Of a stretch of 64,000 bases of DNA, positions 12,658 to 25,772 are shown in pieces. This DNA comes from Bolinopsis microptera (lineage: Eukaryota; Ctenophora; Tentaculata; Lobata; Bolinopsidae): NCBI RefSeq assembly GCF_026151205.1, contig NC_087078.1:18309118-18373117 (forward strand). The letters run 5' to 3'. Numbering within the stretch: the first letter of the stretch is position 1; each line of letters opens with the position of its first letter. The notes below the pieces were generated by a model. That model worked only from the letters and a program-made list of their open reading frames with translations. It made no database searches and had not been told where the DNA came from. Position numbers and translations under genes: made by a program.

Positions 12658-15600
12658 CTATACAGTAGTGCTACCAATTCCTTTCTTAAAAGTAAAATAC
12701 TCACCTAATTTAGTGGTTGTAACAACCACGGTTGGATTTCTGCACTGTTCAGATTGACGTTCTCTTGTCAGATGTTTGTAGACACACTCTTCTGACGAAA
12801 CATAAGACATGTCCTCCTTCCAAGTTGTCCCTGAACAAGATTGTGGGTAGAAAAGTTGGATAATCCGCCAAATTACAAACATGAATCTATAATGATATAC
12901 AATTTTCATAATATTTCACCAAAAGAGATATCTTTACATGAAGAGCTCACCAATAAAGTTACTGAGCGGGGCCCAATGTCTGGTGAGAGTGGCAAAGTCC
13001 GTGTACAGATCCTCCGAGAGGTGGAGTTTACGCGCTGCACCCTTTAGAGACTTCCCACGAATGGGCACCGCGTGCGGCAGTTTGGTAAAGTGGTAGAGGA
13101 CCGGGTGTATGAAGTTACAGGTGTGAGCTCGGTATGGGTCCAACTGAAATATATGTGGCAAAATGTTACTAGGTATGGGTCCAACTGAAATATATGTGGC
13201 AAAATATTACTAGGTATGGGTCCAACTGAAATATTTGTGGTAAAATGTTACTAGGTATGGGTCCAACTGAAATATTTGTGGCAAAATGTTACTAGGTATG
13301 GGTCCAACTGAAATATATGTGGCAAAATGTTACTAGGTATGGGTCCAACTAAAATATATGTGGCAAAATGTTACTAGGTATGGGTCCAACTGAAATATTT
13401 GTGTTAAAATGTTACTTTTTAGGAGCTCGGTATGGGTCCAACTGAAATATTTGTGGTAAAATGTTGCTTTTAAGGAATTGGAATTCAAAAAGTTTTTGAG
13501 CCATTTTTTTGAACAGTTTTTTAAAGGAAAGGTATTGTTTAATTTATGTTTTGGGACAAAGTGAGAGTATTGTGTTGAGAATAATTGAACGGCTAATAAG
13601 CAACCGTTTGATGTGACCACCATTTTTCTAGGGAAGGGATTAAACGCGTTGTCGTGATCAACTTTGAAAACAAAAAGAAATGAGTAGAAACAACTAGAAA
13701 TACCTCTGTTCGGTCGAGCCTGAAAGGGTCTCCCCCAATCTGAGAGTACCCAGCCCCGTACTCCAGCCTCACCACAACCAGGTCTCGTGACACGTCACGT
13801 GGTTCTGCTAGCAACTCTGGATGGTTATCACGTGATTATTATTAATCACGTGGTTATTATTAATCACGTGGTTATTATTAATCACGTGGTCATTATCAAC
13901 AACACTAGTGCGGCTCCTTGAACATGTTTTACCCAAATATTATCGTGTCAAAATTATCATAAATCCGTTTGATTAAATCGTTTGCAATATTCATAGATCC
14001 TCAAATTAAGGAATTGTCTCCACGAAACGCTTTATCCTTACCGTGGATGCGATGCAGCAAGCCATGGGGGACATCCTTGAACACTTCGATAGTGTTTCCA
14101 CGCCGTAGGTACACATCCACCAGTACGTAGAACATCTGAGGTAGTAACTGTTACCAAGATACTGTTACCAAGATACTGTTACCAAGATACTGTTACCAAG
14201 ATACTGTTACCAAGATACTGTTACCAAGATACTGTTACCAAGATACTGTTACCAAGATACTGTTACCAAGATACTGTTACCAAGATACCAAGTAACTGTT
14301 ACCAAGATACAACGCTCTCAAGCTCATTACATATGTAATTGGAGGTAATTGGAAACATAAATATCATGTTTTTAGCTACGTAACACTACCAATGATCCTG
14401 GTAAACTCTGACCGGGCTATAACGGACTATTACTAAATTAGCTGTGCTGGTTTTAGTGGTTTATTGGTATCTATATGTTTCTTAGGACCTGGGCTTGTGA
14501 ATATTTGAGACAGCACCAAATTGAGCTGGTGTATACATTTTAAAAAGCATAATCTTACTTTTCTGAGTAAATCTGATTATGTGAACGAGTTTAAAGTGAT
14601 CGTCTGATAGTGGATCTGAAACTTTGATTAGATAAAAAGTAATAACCTGGTAAGGACCGTTCATTTCGTTCATTCTCTTCAGCATGAAGGAGACGATGCC
14701 ATAGAGAGGTACCGTCTCACTTGGCCACCTGATGGAAAGTATATTATATAGTTAAAGACTAGGTGATTACATCTTAATGATAGATTGCAAGCAATATAAA
14801 CTCTGTATGACTACGAATAGACAGAAAATTGGATGCGTAGACATGGATTCTTCTTCTTCGTAGGGGACATTATTATTCTCGTAGGGGACATGATGGATTA
14901 TTAGGGGTACCAGTACAATCACCATCGACAAACTTGGATTTTATAATGTTCTTGTTATTAAATTCTTTTACTACATTACAGTACCTACGGCGTCGTTCAT
15001 TGACTACTCCGATTCGTATTACAAAATCTACGATTTTGGTAACATGATAAAATATACAACAAAAATAAGATAATCAGACGATTAAAGTATCTTCAGATAA
15101 TCCAACTGACCTGATACCATTAGATCAGCCCTAACTTGGAGTGTGAGTGAGCTAGAATGTTCGGAATTTCACTCATTTAATAGTAACACGGTGATCTCCG
15201 TATGTGGCGGTAACAATTGGTAATTAATGAAAATGAAATCTCTGTCGTTGTGACCCTTTAAAGTATGTTCAGATAATCCAACTGACCTGATACCATGGTT
15301 CCTTGCTGCCAGGATCCAGGCCAGTGTACGGGAGGAGTATCTAAACCCGTGTATAAATCCTCCTGATGATACTCTCTTATCTAGCCCGTGTGTAATGGTG
15401 CCCGCTGAAAGATAAAGTTATCTAGACCGTGTGTAATGGTGCCCGCTGAAAAATAAAGTTCATTTATCTATCATCCTAATTGGAGAGTCAGTGAACTATC
15501 CTTACCCTTAAATTAACCTCGAACTTGTGTCTCAGACTTAACTTAAAGTTAAACTATCTGAAAAAGGCTAACAGAAGGGATAAGAAAGATTAAAAAGATG

Positions 15601-18600
15601 AATGTTTTACCGTAGTAAAGGTTTTTTACGGTAGCTGATTGGAAATCCCACCCCATACTCGGATACTTGGTCCATTTCTCCTCCTTCACCTCCTCCTTTC
15701 TTGTTTTCGTCAGATTTGCAAAGGGAGACGGATCGTACTGTTAAGGGCAATAATTATCAATGTATCCGACAATGTGCATTACGATGTTGATATTCATATA
15801 TCGAATATGAGTCAATAATTTTCGGAGACTATTCCGTATGAATAGTACAATAATGCACTGTAGTGCTATCGTATATTATATATATGGGAGAATGGTATGT
15901 GTTGTTATTTCTTTATTTGTTGTGTTGTTATTGTTGTTGTGTTGTTATTGTTGTTAACAATTTCAGTACAAGTATTTTATCTTTAACTGCTAACTTGCAG
16001 AACATAGTAAAATGTACAAACAAAAGTTATAAACACAGTAAAATTTATAAACAAAAGTTATAAACACAGTAAAATTTATAAACAAAAGTTATAAACACAG
16101 TAAGATTTATAAACGCTCACATCGAAACCCAGACAGTTGATGACCTTATCATAGGGGCCTAGAAATTCATCCTGGATACGGCCCCTGTTCTCCTCGTGGT
16201 CCCGCAGGAATATCTTACCTCCTTTCTTCTCGAACACTATTGGTTGTTTGTCAAGATCCCTCTCTGAAATAGCATTTATATAAGAAGTGTTCTTTGATCC
16301 AAGGACCATGGTAAATTGTGGGAGTGGGTGTGTAATCATGAATATTCAGGGGGTTAAAACGTGAAGTAACGTCGAGGGGAAGAGTTGCAGTTTGAGAAAA
16401 CGGTGAACAATGGACGATAATTATGTGAACTGTGCGGGAATGTAAAACAGTGAAAGGATAATTATTCTGAAAACAATCAGACGAAACAAGTGGTTGTTAA
16501 GGATTAAGGAGCCCAGAAAAAAGGGGAGGAGATTTAACAAAGCAGACAAATGATAGAGAAGGAGAGAAAATGGAGAAAAGAGAAAAGAGAAAAGAGAAGG
16601 AGAGAAAAAGGAGAAAAGAGGGAGGAGAGTAATGACATGTTCTCTTACCAACTAGCGCATCCAGACTCTTAAGCTGGTAAGTATCTAAAAGCTGGTTGTT
16701 AACGCCCCTAACATCACCCACATAGTGGGTGTTCCACGATAACTTCACCCGGTCCCTGCAGGGGTCAAGTGACGTCATAAGGTCAATTGATTACGTCACA
16801 ACGTGGATTGATTACGTCACGATATTATAGATTAATTACGATACAAGTTGTTACGTCACGAAATAGTTGGTCTATCTAATTACCCCTGTTGTAGCCCGAA
16901 TCCCGATACTACTCTGGCTGTTATAAACCCGCTCAACGCGGCTAAATCACGTGACCTAGCTTCCTTAGTTTCGCTAAACAGTACCATTAACTGATTTACA
17001 CGCATGTATCACATTAGGGTTCGTTAAAACTTTCCTTTGTAGTGTGTATATAGTTCTCTCAACATATTATGAAACGTTCACCATAAATATTATGGTAAAT
17101 AACAAATATATGATGAATAATTCATGTAACACGTGTAATTTCTCTTACGATAACTTACCGAGACAAAAGATGGACGAAGTCTGTGTGTCCGTAAATCAAG
17201 TCAGCGGTCTCAAACGCCGAATTCCCTGTAAAGATGGTTACTAAATCACAGAATTTAACATACAATAAACTAGAAGGGTGCATTTTTCTCATTCCTTTGA
17301 TGGAGTAGAAAACTTGTATTACCTGCATTATTCTTAATTAGTCTCTGACTGACTGAAAGTACGAACTCATGCTGGCAACAAGAAAAATTGGCTGAAAGCC
17401 AGGACATTTAGGACAACACCCTCTCTTACATTTTACGCAGATACGCGAGTGTTAAATTTAATTACAGTGCTAATAAGTTAATCGGTTAATTTATCCACAA
17501 ATAAGGTGGTTTAATCAGTCTTACAGAGCACTCTAATTTATTAAATTATGCAATTAAAACTTTCAAATTACGACAAACTTTGGTGTATTGTAATATGAAT
17601 TAGACGCATTGCAAGCTGAAAAACCAGCTGAAACCTGAATTATGTACCCTAGGTCATCTTAAGAAGACTGAAAATTTGGAGGGGTATAATTAACATGGCA
17701 ATCGGATATGGGTTCCGCGAAGACAAACCTTTTCCGAGGATAAGAACCTTCTTTCCCTCGTAGTGGAGCGGGTCGTGGGAGACAGTGTCGTAGCCCTGAG
17801 GTAAAACATGTTTTACTAAACTACTAGGTTGCACCATACATTGGTGTAGTTTCCTTTGTATTGATGAAGTTAAGAAATTAATTATTTGCCGCTCTTAGAC
17901 ATTTGGTCGACTACCCTGTTTTACATTTACGTGTAGATTATAGAAACGATGAAAATTGATTCCTCTCACTTCATAACTTATTAATTACCAAACTTAAGTG
18001 ACTTTATCAGTTCAGCAAATTTTAAAAATCCATTTCTTAAACCAACCTCGGATAAATTAAACCGAATATCCTACAACCCACATTATACCCAGATAAATTC
18101 TAAACGCGTTAATGCACCTGATTTGCCTTATTGTCAGCCTTTTTTGATGGATTTATAGCCTGGAACCAACGTCACAATAGCACGTACAGTAGTATATATA
18201 TAATATATATAGTACTATAGTAGTAGTATAGTAGTAGGCTAGCTCGAATAATAAAAAGTTAGAACGTCTAGACCCCAGGACAAAATACTTAGTGAAATGT
18301 TAGCCGGAGCTGCGTCTCCTTCTCCTCATAATTATCCATTACACAATACCTTGGAGCTGTTATCCATGGAGCGCTCTGGCATTCCAGGTTACGGTACCGC
18401 TATACCCCGCTATAACAGTTATCATCATTATCTGAAATAATACCCACTGGCCCCTTGATTCCTATTACGCTTATTAAACTTGAAGCGTTGACTTATAATT
18501 ATATTGAGACGCCCCTCTAATAGATCATTAGTATCATCAGGTACCGTGTGTTTTGTGGTGGTGGGAGCTAGAGAGATCTCGATCTTTACAGCTGTACAAA

Positions 18601-21600
18601 AACTTATTGTATAGGGGTTATATATATAGTACTACAACTACTAGTAGTAGGGGAGATCAGAGAGTATAACTCTGATAGAAATATCTGGTTGTGATATATT
18701 ACAGGGAAACTCTAATCCAAACGTATGTATTAGACTTATGTTATGATCGACAATTTCCTTATATGTTTAGAATGGGAGCGGTTGAATTTATACAAATTAC
18801 TCAATTACTGCTAAAGGGTCATTAACCTAACAATGATCAGATCAGTATAACGATGATTTCAAATTGGCTTACAGACACCTGTACTCTACAGTGTTATAAG
18901 TATAACCCAAACTTAATGAGTTATTCATTAGCATCAACGGTATGGCTAGTATTAATTGTTTATAAGGCCGTGTGTTCGAGAGCTAGCCTCAGTCACTGAT
19001 AGAAAAATTTACAAATATCATATTTTACAAAAATGATATTTTTGGTACCTGAATGTTCGCCGGTAGTAAGCATGAACATTGCCTTGTTAAATCTTGGATA
19101 TGTTCAAGTTTGATGCTGAGTGGAGACAATTAGGAGTTAGAGGGGAATAAATGCCTTAAATGCCTTTTAATTACACGTGGGCGACATTTTAAAGATCATA
19201 TCGTTCTGATCATTTACATCTACTTCCGTAGATGTTCCGATCTTTTTTAAACTCGTGACAATGATTTACCGATCAGCTTCCAATCAAATCCACGAATATA
19301 CGTCACGTGTCAAAACATACCCATCCACAAAGTTCCAAGTTTATCGTATCTTAGACTTAAGTAACTAGGCTGGCTAACTGTTTTGAGTTACAATTCTGTT
19401 ACAATCTGTCAGTATCGGCAACTACAGATATTATGTGCAATCAAATTTACATGATGTTAGAGTATACATCTCACAATCCAACCCTACAAACGCATTATAC
19501 CCAGCAAATCAGCTGTTCCTGTTGTTCTATAAGCTTACAACATTTCAATAAGATACACGTCGTTAAGGAAGGTGCAATTTTAATTGTACAAAGTGGAAAT
19601 ATTTCAATTATAGCTTTCTTTGTTTAAAAGTTCATAGTAACTTGTAAGCAAGCGTAGGTGGGAAGTAACCAGTATGTAGTAGCTATTATATACAGTATAC
19701 ACATTAAACCAGTGGCTTGACGACCGCCCCCGTTACCACCGCTATGCGGGGGGTGGCACCTTTGGGGCGGCATTTTCTCAACTTTTAGGTATTTTTAAAG
19801 TTTAAAAGAGAAAACGTCTGATTTCTGTATTATCTCGTTCACTTGAACATTCGGTCGAAAATATTTGGGGGTACAAAAAGCTTCCAGGGGAGGGGGGGGG
19901 GAGAACGCCAACAATTAAAAAAAGTATACTTCAAGGTTTTCAGAGCCTAGACAATCCATCTTGTCTACAATTCTGTAGTATTCTGCTGCTTATTACCTCT
20001 CATCATTTGTTTAAAACATCCAATTGTTAGTTAACGATTCTGTAGAAAATGTGGGGTCAAGCACTTCAATTCTCCAAAACAAACGTATGGTAACCTTTAT
20101 ATTTTCAGATTGATTTGATGTTTTTGTCTTTTGAGATAAATCCTTTAAAAATCCTTTCTGTTACGTACGTACCAAAATGTATTGCTTACACCACAACTAC
20201 CCTTATCAAGTCTGTATTGATAACATCCATAATTATTGCCCCAGACTTAAAGGAAATTTGCAACAGTCTAATTTACAGTTGGGCATATTGCAGCTAATAT
20301 AAGATAGGCTATATAATGTAACCAGCTAAAATCACACTGCCTAACTGTACACATTCTCATTTCTATCCCCAGACAATGGTACACTAAATAAATCTTACAA
20401 TCTCAATCTTCAAACATCAAAACTCGAGCCCACTCATCCTTGAAACTACCGCCATGCATTATTTATAAGACATAACTTCTTACTACCAGCGAGGAGGTAG
20501 CTCTTTTACATAGCTGTCTCTTATGTATTTCCACACAAATCTCTCCTATCTTATATGTAACACGTGTTAAAAACGGACATGTTGGTTACCTTGGTTACGG
20601 TTACTTCGTGGTATTGAAATCGCTGGAAATGAGATAATGTGTCTAATCGCTAAAAGTGTATGGTTTTTACACTCTTAACGGATCATGTTGATAGATTCAA
20701 CGTTATCAAATATTATATTTATTACTATTGTACTGATAGTGGTACATTTTTATCGTAAATTATTAATCAGAAAAACAATTTCCTGACTCCTGAGTGTTGA
20801 GCTGTTGTTACTACATCTGGAGCTTAAAAGAGCTTAAAAGAGCTTAAAATAGCAATGATAGCTCACATAAGAACACTTCAGGAAATACCAGACTTTTACC
20901 GGGTAAAATGTGGGCCGTTATTCTGCTAAATACCACGTTACCGGTTGCTTGGTGAGTTCCGGCGGGATCTTGCTAATTAGAAACATTTGCTGATTTTTCC
21001 AGATATGTTACATGTTCCGATAAGATCATTGATTATTGTGGTTACGGGAGATAAATATAAATTATGAGAAATAATTAAACATAGTTAGAGATAATCGGGA
21101 TACCATATTATCACCATATTACCGCCTCTATGGAGTCTGCGCTAGTGCGCTACATATGTTTAATAGTATAATACCAATAATTATAAACATTGGTTAACCG
21201 ACCAAATCGATCATTACATATTTATAACCATAAGATTTGCCGCCTTAATGTTAAGACCCTGTTTGAGTAAACTTGTAGTTGTGCCAAACTAATGTAGTTA
21301 TGTTAAGAGAAGCACATTCGAGACACTATTGGGATCTCTAGTCTCTAAATAATGTTTTAAAAAGTGACACCACAGTTACACAGTAAAAAAAGAGAAAACC
21401 GATTTTAAACGAAGGAATACCTCGACGTCATCTGAGCCTTTGAACTTATGAAGGACTGATATTCCTGTGCTGAAATAAAAGTTATTTTACAAAGTGATTG
21501 AGTAAGAGATTTCCAAGAGATCGGTACGTGTCACGTGATGCTATGCAAGATTAATATTGAGTATGGAGTTATGGACGTCTCCGTCATAAAATATCAGTAA

Positions 21601-23592
21601 TAAAGTGTTTAGTAATCACGTTGTCGAACAGAAAATCGGCACAAAGTTATGGAAAAAAGAAGGATTTATCATAGTTCAAAGTGAAATGTTGTTCTAAAAG
21701 AAAATGGATGATGTCAATGGCAGCCTAGCGATCAACGCATCAGCAAGGTTTTTGCGACTAACCTAGCAACAACGTATTTGCACGTGTACACGTCAGACTT
21801 TGAGGTGAAAAGAGAAAAAGAGCTGTCGGACGGATCCTGGACGATCTGGTCGATGTTGGTGTTGTAATGGATCTTTATCTTGAACTTTTCTACATAGTCT
21901 TGTAGATACTCCAACTGATGTAACAGTGGTTTAATTTCCATTTTAAAAGTGATTTTTCAGCACATAACACGTGTCACCGTATTCAGAGTGTGTGCTCATT
22001 ATTTCTAATATCTGCATTATTATTATCTGCATGAGATGGCTAATAGAATTCCAGCTGCAGCCTGATAACCAAAATAATAATGATGTGTCCTCACTCCTCA
22101 GTAAATTAGACAGCATAGTTATTAGTTGTACTATATTACGGATGAATTTTTATGAACACATGTATGTGTAGAAAGATTATTCCTAAACAAAATTGAAAGC
22201 CGGTATTGTTTTGAGGCTAAACAAGACTTCAGCTCGCAACTTCGCCTAACGAAATTCCAAACAATATTAAAACAATTCCGACATAAATTTGGAGAAGACA
22301 ATGAAAATAATTATCTTACGAAAGTATCGGCGGGAGGGAACATCTCTTTACTGTAGTGTTTAAAAACCATCTCTGGATCATCGCTTAGTAAACTGTTCCA
22401 GTCGTGTCTCATGTTAAACTCTGTGTTCGTCTCACCAGTGTGGCGCTTGTTTATGGAGATGAGGGTGCGTCGTCGTGGGTAGACTTCAAAAAATGAACCT
22501 GTGGAAAAAACATTAAATTTAGAGTTATTTTATGATTTAAAATGTTGGTCTTCATTGGTTACTTGATGGAGTTACCATTAAATACCAGATATCATGGATG
22601 CACAATGGATATGGTTGAAGTTTATGATAGCCTGGATGTTTCCCAAAATTACAGCAAGGATAGTACTCGATATAAATGTTGCAATACTTATGGAGCCATA
22701 CCGATTTCAGGAGGGACTTAATCGATTTTAGATATGTATTCAAGCACAAAAGACCAACAATTATAAATGTCATTTGATGATAATGAGCGATTCACTAGGG
22801 GAAGGGAGGCCCGGCGCCCGCCCTAATGAATTCATGACTTTTTCCTCATTGATAGACCGGATATTTCATGGTTCAAGGTTTTTTTTTCGGATCGAAGCCC
22901 GAATGACCGATAGGAAATTAGATTCGCTTAGAGAATAAGAACATAGTTTGAAGCAAGCTTGATATGAGGACTGCCACAAAAGCGATGGTAATAATCCTTA
23001 GGAAAATCAGCACTGTGCAGACTATAACTTAACCCTTAACGGGAATAATCAATTCGATCACAGGAGATTATTGTCACTCCTTTATGCAACATCTCAAAAA
23101 TAAATAATAATATAAGATGCATTGTTGATTGAACAATCTACCAGAGATTCAGGTAGACAGTCTTTGGAGGGGTGTCCCCACTCAGCAGTGTCTGCAGCTA
23201 CACCAAACCCAAGGAAGGATGGCTAAAGTGCACCTATATGTAATGAACACCTTCAGGCTTCAGTTAATCTGTTGCAGTCAGTAAGTACTGCATTTAAAAA
23301 AACACTAGTTAAATTATTACTTATGTCTAATTCATACCTGGAATACTATTTCTTTCGATTATTACATAATCTAATCCCGATTTCTGGAAGTAATATGCCA
23401 GCTGGATGCCTGAAAAAGTTAAACTAGTGTTATCAAGGTCAAATGATTCTGCAGGTTACCAAAACTAGGAAACTACACAGCATGAAAATCTAAATATTTT
23501 ACATGAATATTACCTCCAGGTCCAGCACCGATGACACAGTAGTCCCAAGTTTCTACAGTAGAGAAGAAGAATATCAGGAGTATATACCACAT
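12658..23592 (-). CDS. FOXRED2: FAD-dependent oxidoreductase, FOXRED2/ERFAD-like
   Basis: Model of 597 residues, exons from the 5' end: 23592-23514, 23409-23338, 22498-22320, 21914-21763, 17823-17729, 17225-17159, 16755-16649, 16263-16121, 15737-15611, 15404-15287, 14728-14647, 14135-14042, 13816-13704, 13143-12951, 12830-12658. All joins keep frame. A hydrophobic signal ([14 protein letters not shown]) leads into the FAD-binding VIGAGPGG. A second dinucleotide motif is [13 protein letters not shown]. The stretch [20 protein letters not shown] followed by [11 protein letters not shown] closely matches vertebrate FOXRED2, and YYAGTITHG and [12 protein letters not shown] follow. The family acts as an ER luminal flavoprotein in ERAD. 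The C-terminus is about 85 residues shorter than I recall for human and lacks a visible KDEL-like tail. A good donor (GTGAGTAT) just before the stop leaves open a further exon. An AATAAA (minus strand) lies near 12634-12640. Confidence 0.92.
13126..13460 (-). repeat. tandem array of an intron-exon acceptor junction (8 copies, 41-bp unit)
   Basis: Copies begin at 13131, 13172, 13213, 13254, 13295, 13336, 13377 and 13429: exactly 41 bp apart except the last step (52 bp). On the minus strand each unit holds a 3' splice site (tatttcag, or tttttag-like in one copy) followed by TTGGACCCATACC. Those are the first bases of FOXRED2 exon 14. The exon-proximal copy (acceptor at 13144-13145) is the one that continues into open frame. 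Confidence 0.9.
13828..13899. repeat. 18-bp tandem repeat with CACGTG, 4 copies
   Basis: Four units of atcacgtggttattatta (first and last variant) lie in the FOXRED2 intron about 10 nt upstream of the exon 13 acceptor (minus strand). Each unit carries a CACGTG or CACGTGA E-box-like core, which may be coincidental. Confidence 0.8.
14144..14310. repeat. 14-bp tandem repeat, about 11 copies
   Basis: Unit actgttaccaagat repeats almost perfectly, with a short interruption near 14285. On the minus strand it sits immediately upstream of the acceptor of FOXRED2 exon 12 (14135-14042), where branch point and polypyrimidine tract would be expected. Confidence 0.85.
15377..15458 (-). repeat. two-copy duplication of the FOXRED2 exon 10 acceptor (41-bp unit)
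   Basis: 15377-15417 and 15418-15458 differ at only two positions. Each carries ttattttcag or ttatctttcag, then CGGGCACCATTACACACGG, the start of exon 10. Only the downstream (lower-coordinate) copy keeps the frame of the protein; using the other adds 41 nt and shifts frame. Confidence 0.85.
16010..16110. repeat. 31-bp tandem repeat, about 3 copies, next to a splice donor
   Basis: Units of ataaacaaaagttataaac plus acagtaaaattt lie in the FOXRED2 intron and end about 10 nt from the donor of exon 8 (16121-16263). The exon itself is not included in the unit. Confidence 0.7.
17824..21762 (-). other. large FOXRED2 intron 4, no nested gene seen
   Basis: The 3.9-kb intron lies between exon 4 (21763-21914) and exon 5 (17729-17823). 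I see AT-rich (TA)n/TAGTAG simple sequence at 18180-18240 and 18600-18650. A GC-rich patch with a G-run is at 19720-19900 and a triple agcttaaaag repeat at about 20820-20850. No coding exon was recognised. Confidence 0.6.
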
Positions 23593-24513
23593 TGAAACCT
23601 AAACAAAATGTTTGGTTAATAATCTAACAATTTGGGTACAGTCTACCTCACCACTTGTTGCATACATAACAGGATAGTGATAATTAAAACTCCTACCTCT
23701 GAGAAGATAAACTACACATACATGATACAAGCCATTATCTTATCCAGCATGACCTATCCACAAGTAGGAATTGTTTCTTTGTGACGGGGACGTAAACAGT
23801 ACCTTAGATGGTAAAGACTCGCCGACTTTACTCTCAAAGGCTAATAAAAGCGGCAGTATCTGTCAGGCCACACTTCAAAGTGAATTTCTGTAGACAGATA
23901 AACTTGAATCCTACTGAGAGATCCTAGCCATGAGTATCTAAGCAATTTTAAATATTTAAACTTAATGTATAATGTATATGATCCAGAACTGCAAATTTGT
24001 GAAGATAGAAATGAGCACAATGCTTGATTTCTGAGACTGTGCTGCCGTACAATAATAAAAAGTAGAAATCTAAGGTTATTATCACTAGAAGTTGGGATAA
24101 AGCTTTGTTTTTCCACATTATCTACTGTGAGAGTAAAGCCAGCACTCATTTAATCCTAGTCAAATTCTAAAGGTGAATACTGAGTAGAGATGGGATGTGT
24201 ACCAAAAAACTGCTTTGGTTGAAAATTCAAAAGGAGATCATAATACGAAAATAATTACATCGTGAGAACCCGGAACTAGAAATGGTTCTGTAATATAAAA
24301 GTTTGAGCAAATTGAGGCACAAGCCAGCATCCGTGTGACTCCGCTGAAAATCTTGACGATGAGTACTAAGTAAGTGGGGTAAGAGGAAACCAAAATACAG
24401 CTTGAGAACCCAGAACTGGTACTAACTACCATTCCCTCACTTCTACAATTCCCTCACTTCAGATTTATCATATTGCTTACTGTAGCTCTGAATAAAGGCT
24501 CTTCATTGAGAAT
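23593..24513. promoter_or_regulatory. divergent upstream region between FOXRED2 and the GPCR gene
   Basis: About 0.9 kb separates the start codons of two divergently oriented genes, so promoter elements of both probably lie here. I see no clear core promoter motif. A short direct repeat (gagaacccggaact / gagaacccagaact) occurs at about 24263 and 24402. Confidence 0.4.
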
Positions 24514-25536
24514 ATGACCGATGTAGCCCCACCGATATATTCAAACCAGACTTTGTTTGCTTTGCAGAGCAGTTCAAGATATGCCTGGACCGGATTTAAC
24601 ATTTTCCTGCTCTTCTCGTCCCTAGTAGGTGATAGTATCATCCTAGTAGCTTCCATAAAGTACAATGCTTTCAAGCTACACAAAATGAGTGTAGTGCTGA
24701 TTCAGCACATGGCTATTTGTGACTTGATGCTGGCGATGACTCTGATCCTTCCAACCATCGTTTCGTTAACCTCAAACGAGTGGGTTCTTGGAAGCACAAT
24801 GTGCTTTCTTCAGCCATACTTTGTGCATTTGGGCTATACTGGGAGTATCTATTTCACCCTAGCGATGACAACGACCAAACTGATCATTCTCAAGAACCCA
24901 TTTCTAGCACGGGAGTGGTCAAGAAAAAAGGCTCACCTAATTTGTGTACTGATTTGGATCTTCTCTCTTGCTGTTGACCTAATGGTCATCAGCACTGGCC
25001 CAAAAGATGCATATTTTGATTACAGACGGTACTGCTGCAGATCTGGTCTCAGTGCTCCTATTTGGAGAATAGTTCTCCTACCTCTGGTCGCATTATTCGT
25101 TGGCATCCTACCTGTTGCCTTGGTGATCATCACTACCCTGATGTTGCTTTGGAAAGCTTGGAAAATTACCAGACGAGGAGGAAAGAACCTGAAACTGGAG
25201 GGAGTCCTGACGGTAGTCCTGACTGCCACTGTCTTCACTATCTCCTTCCTTCCCTACACAACTTATCACATCGGATCAAACTTCGCTGCCAAAGACCCAC
25301 TGAGTACCTATCATGTCCTCTTTTTCACAGTGGCGTCGAACATAATGTCGATCAACATAATGTGCAATTTCTACATATACAGCCTAACTGTGCATAGCTA
25401 CAGGCAGTTCCTTGTGACCAGACTCGGTCTTGCAAATCGGAAAAGCCCCGATATCTCTGGAGACACTGCACTGTCTCTAAGACGAAAAGACAAAGAAGGA
25501 CTGGATATCGAGTTGAACATTGAAAGATCAGCCTGA
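24514..25536 (+). CDS. intronless rhodopsin-class G-protein-coupled receptor
   Basis: A 340-residue single exon with seven hydrophobic segments: about 27-48, 58-80, 97-120, 140-161, 183-212, 229-252, 264-290. The N-terminus is short and has an NQT glycosylation site (N11). Class A features are recognisable but altered. D70 in AICDLMLAM fits the TM2 Asp. C97 and C174/C175 can form the TM3-ECL2 disulphide. FLPY (246-249) replaces CWxP and NFYIY (285-289) replaces NPxxY. The DRY position reads TKL (121-123) and the TM1 Asn is Asp (D40). The tail is charged. The ligand cannot be inferred. Such divergent intronless receptors are typical of lineage-specific expansions in invertebrates. The ATG gives a correctly placed N-terminus. 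Confidence 0.85.
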   Translation: MTDVAPPIYSNQTLFALQSSSRYAWTGFNIFLLFSSLVGDSIILVASIKYNAFKLHKMSVVLIQHMAICDLMLAMTLILPTIVSLTSNEWVLGSTMCFLQPYFVHLGYTGSIYFTLAMTTTKLIILKNPFLAREWSRKKAHLICVLIWIFSLAVDLMVISTGPKDAYFDYRRYCCRSGLSAPIWRIVLLPLVALFVGILPVALVIITTLMLLWKAWKITRRGGKNLKLEGVLTVVLTATVFTISFLPYTTYHIGSNFAAKDPLSTYHVLFFTVASNIMSINIMCNFYIYSLTVHSYRQFLVTRLGLANRKSPDISGDTALSLRRKDKEGLDIELNIERSA

Positions 25537-25772
25537 AGACAACAAAGAAGAACAGCAAAACGAGTTGAAAGATCAACCTGAAGATAAAAAAGACGGATAT
25601 CATGTCGTATCGAGTTAATTGAAAGATCAAATTGAAAAAGGTAAAGTTGGGATTTTAATTCATTTGAACGAGTAACTCTATACACTTATACAACCGGATG
25701 CATCAGGAGGATTTTATAGGCATACAAATTAAAACAAACATCTGAGGCGACAAAAAAGCCTTGACATCAATT

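Noticed and set aside
15490-15600. Extra FOXRED2 exon between 15404 and 15611
   Set aside because: Extending exon 9 to the donor at 15611 (encoding VKNLYY before AGTITHG) joins both sides in frame, so no further exon is needed.
19720-19900. GC-rich/G-run patch as a fourth G-run-terminated element
   Set aside because: No inverted partner, no 10-bp repeats and no target duplication could be found around it.
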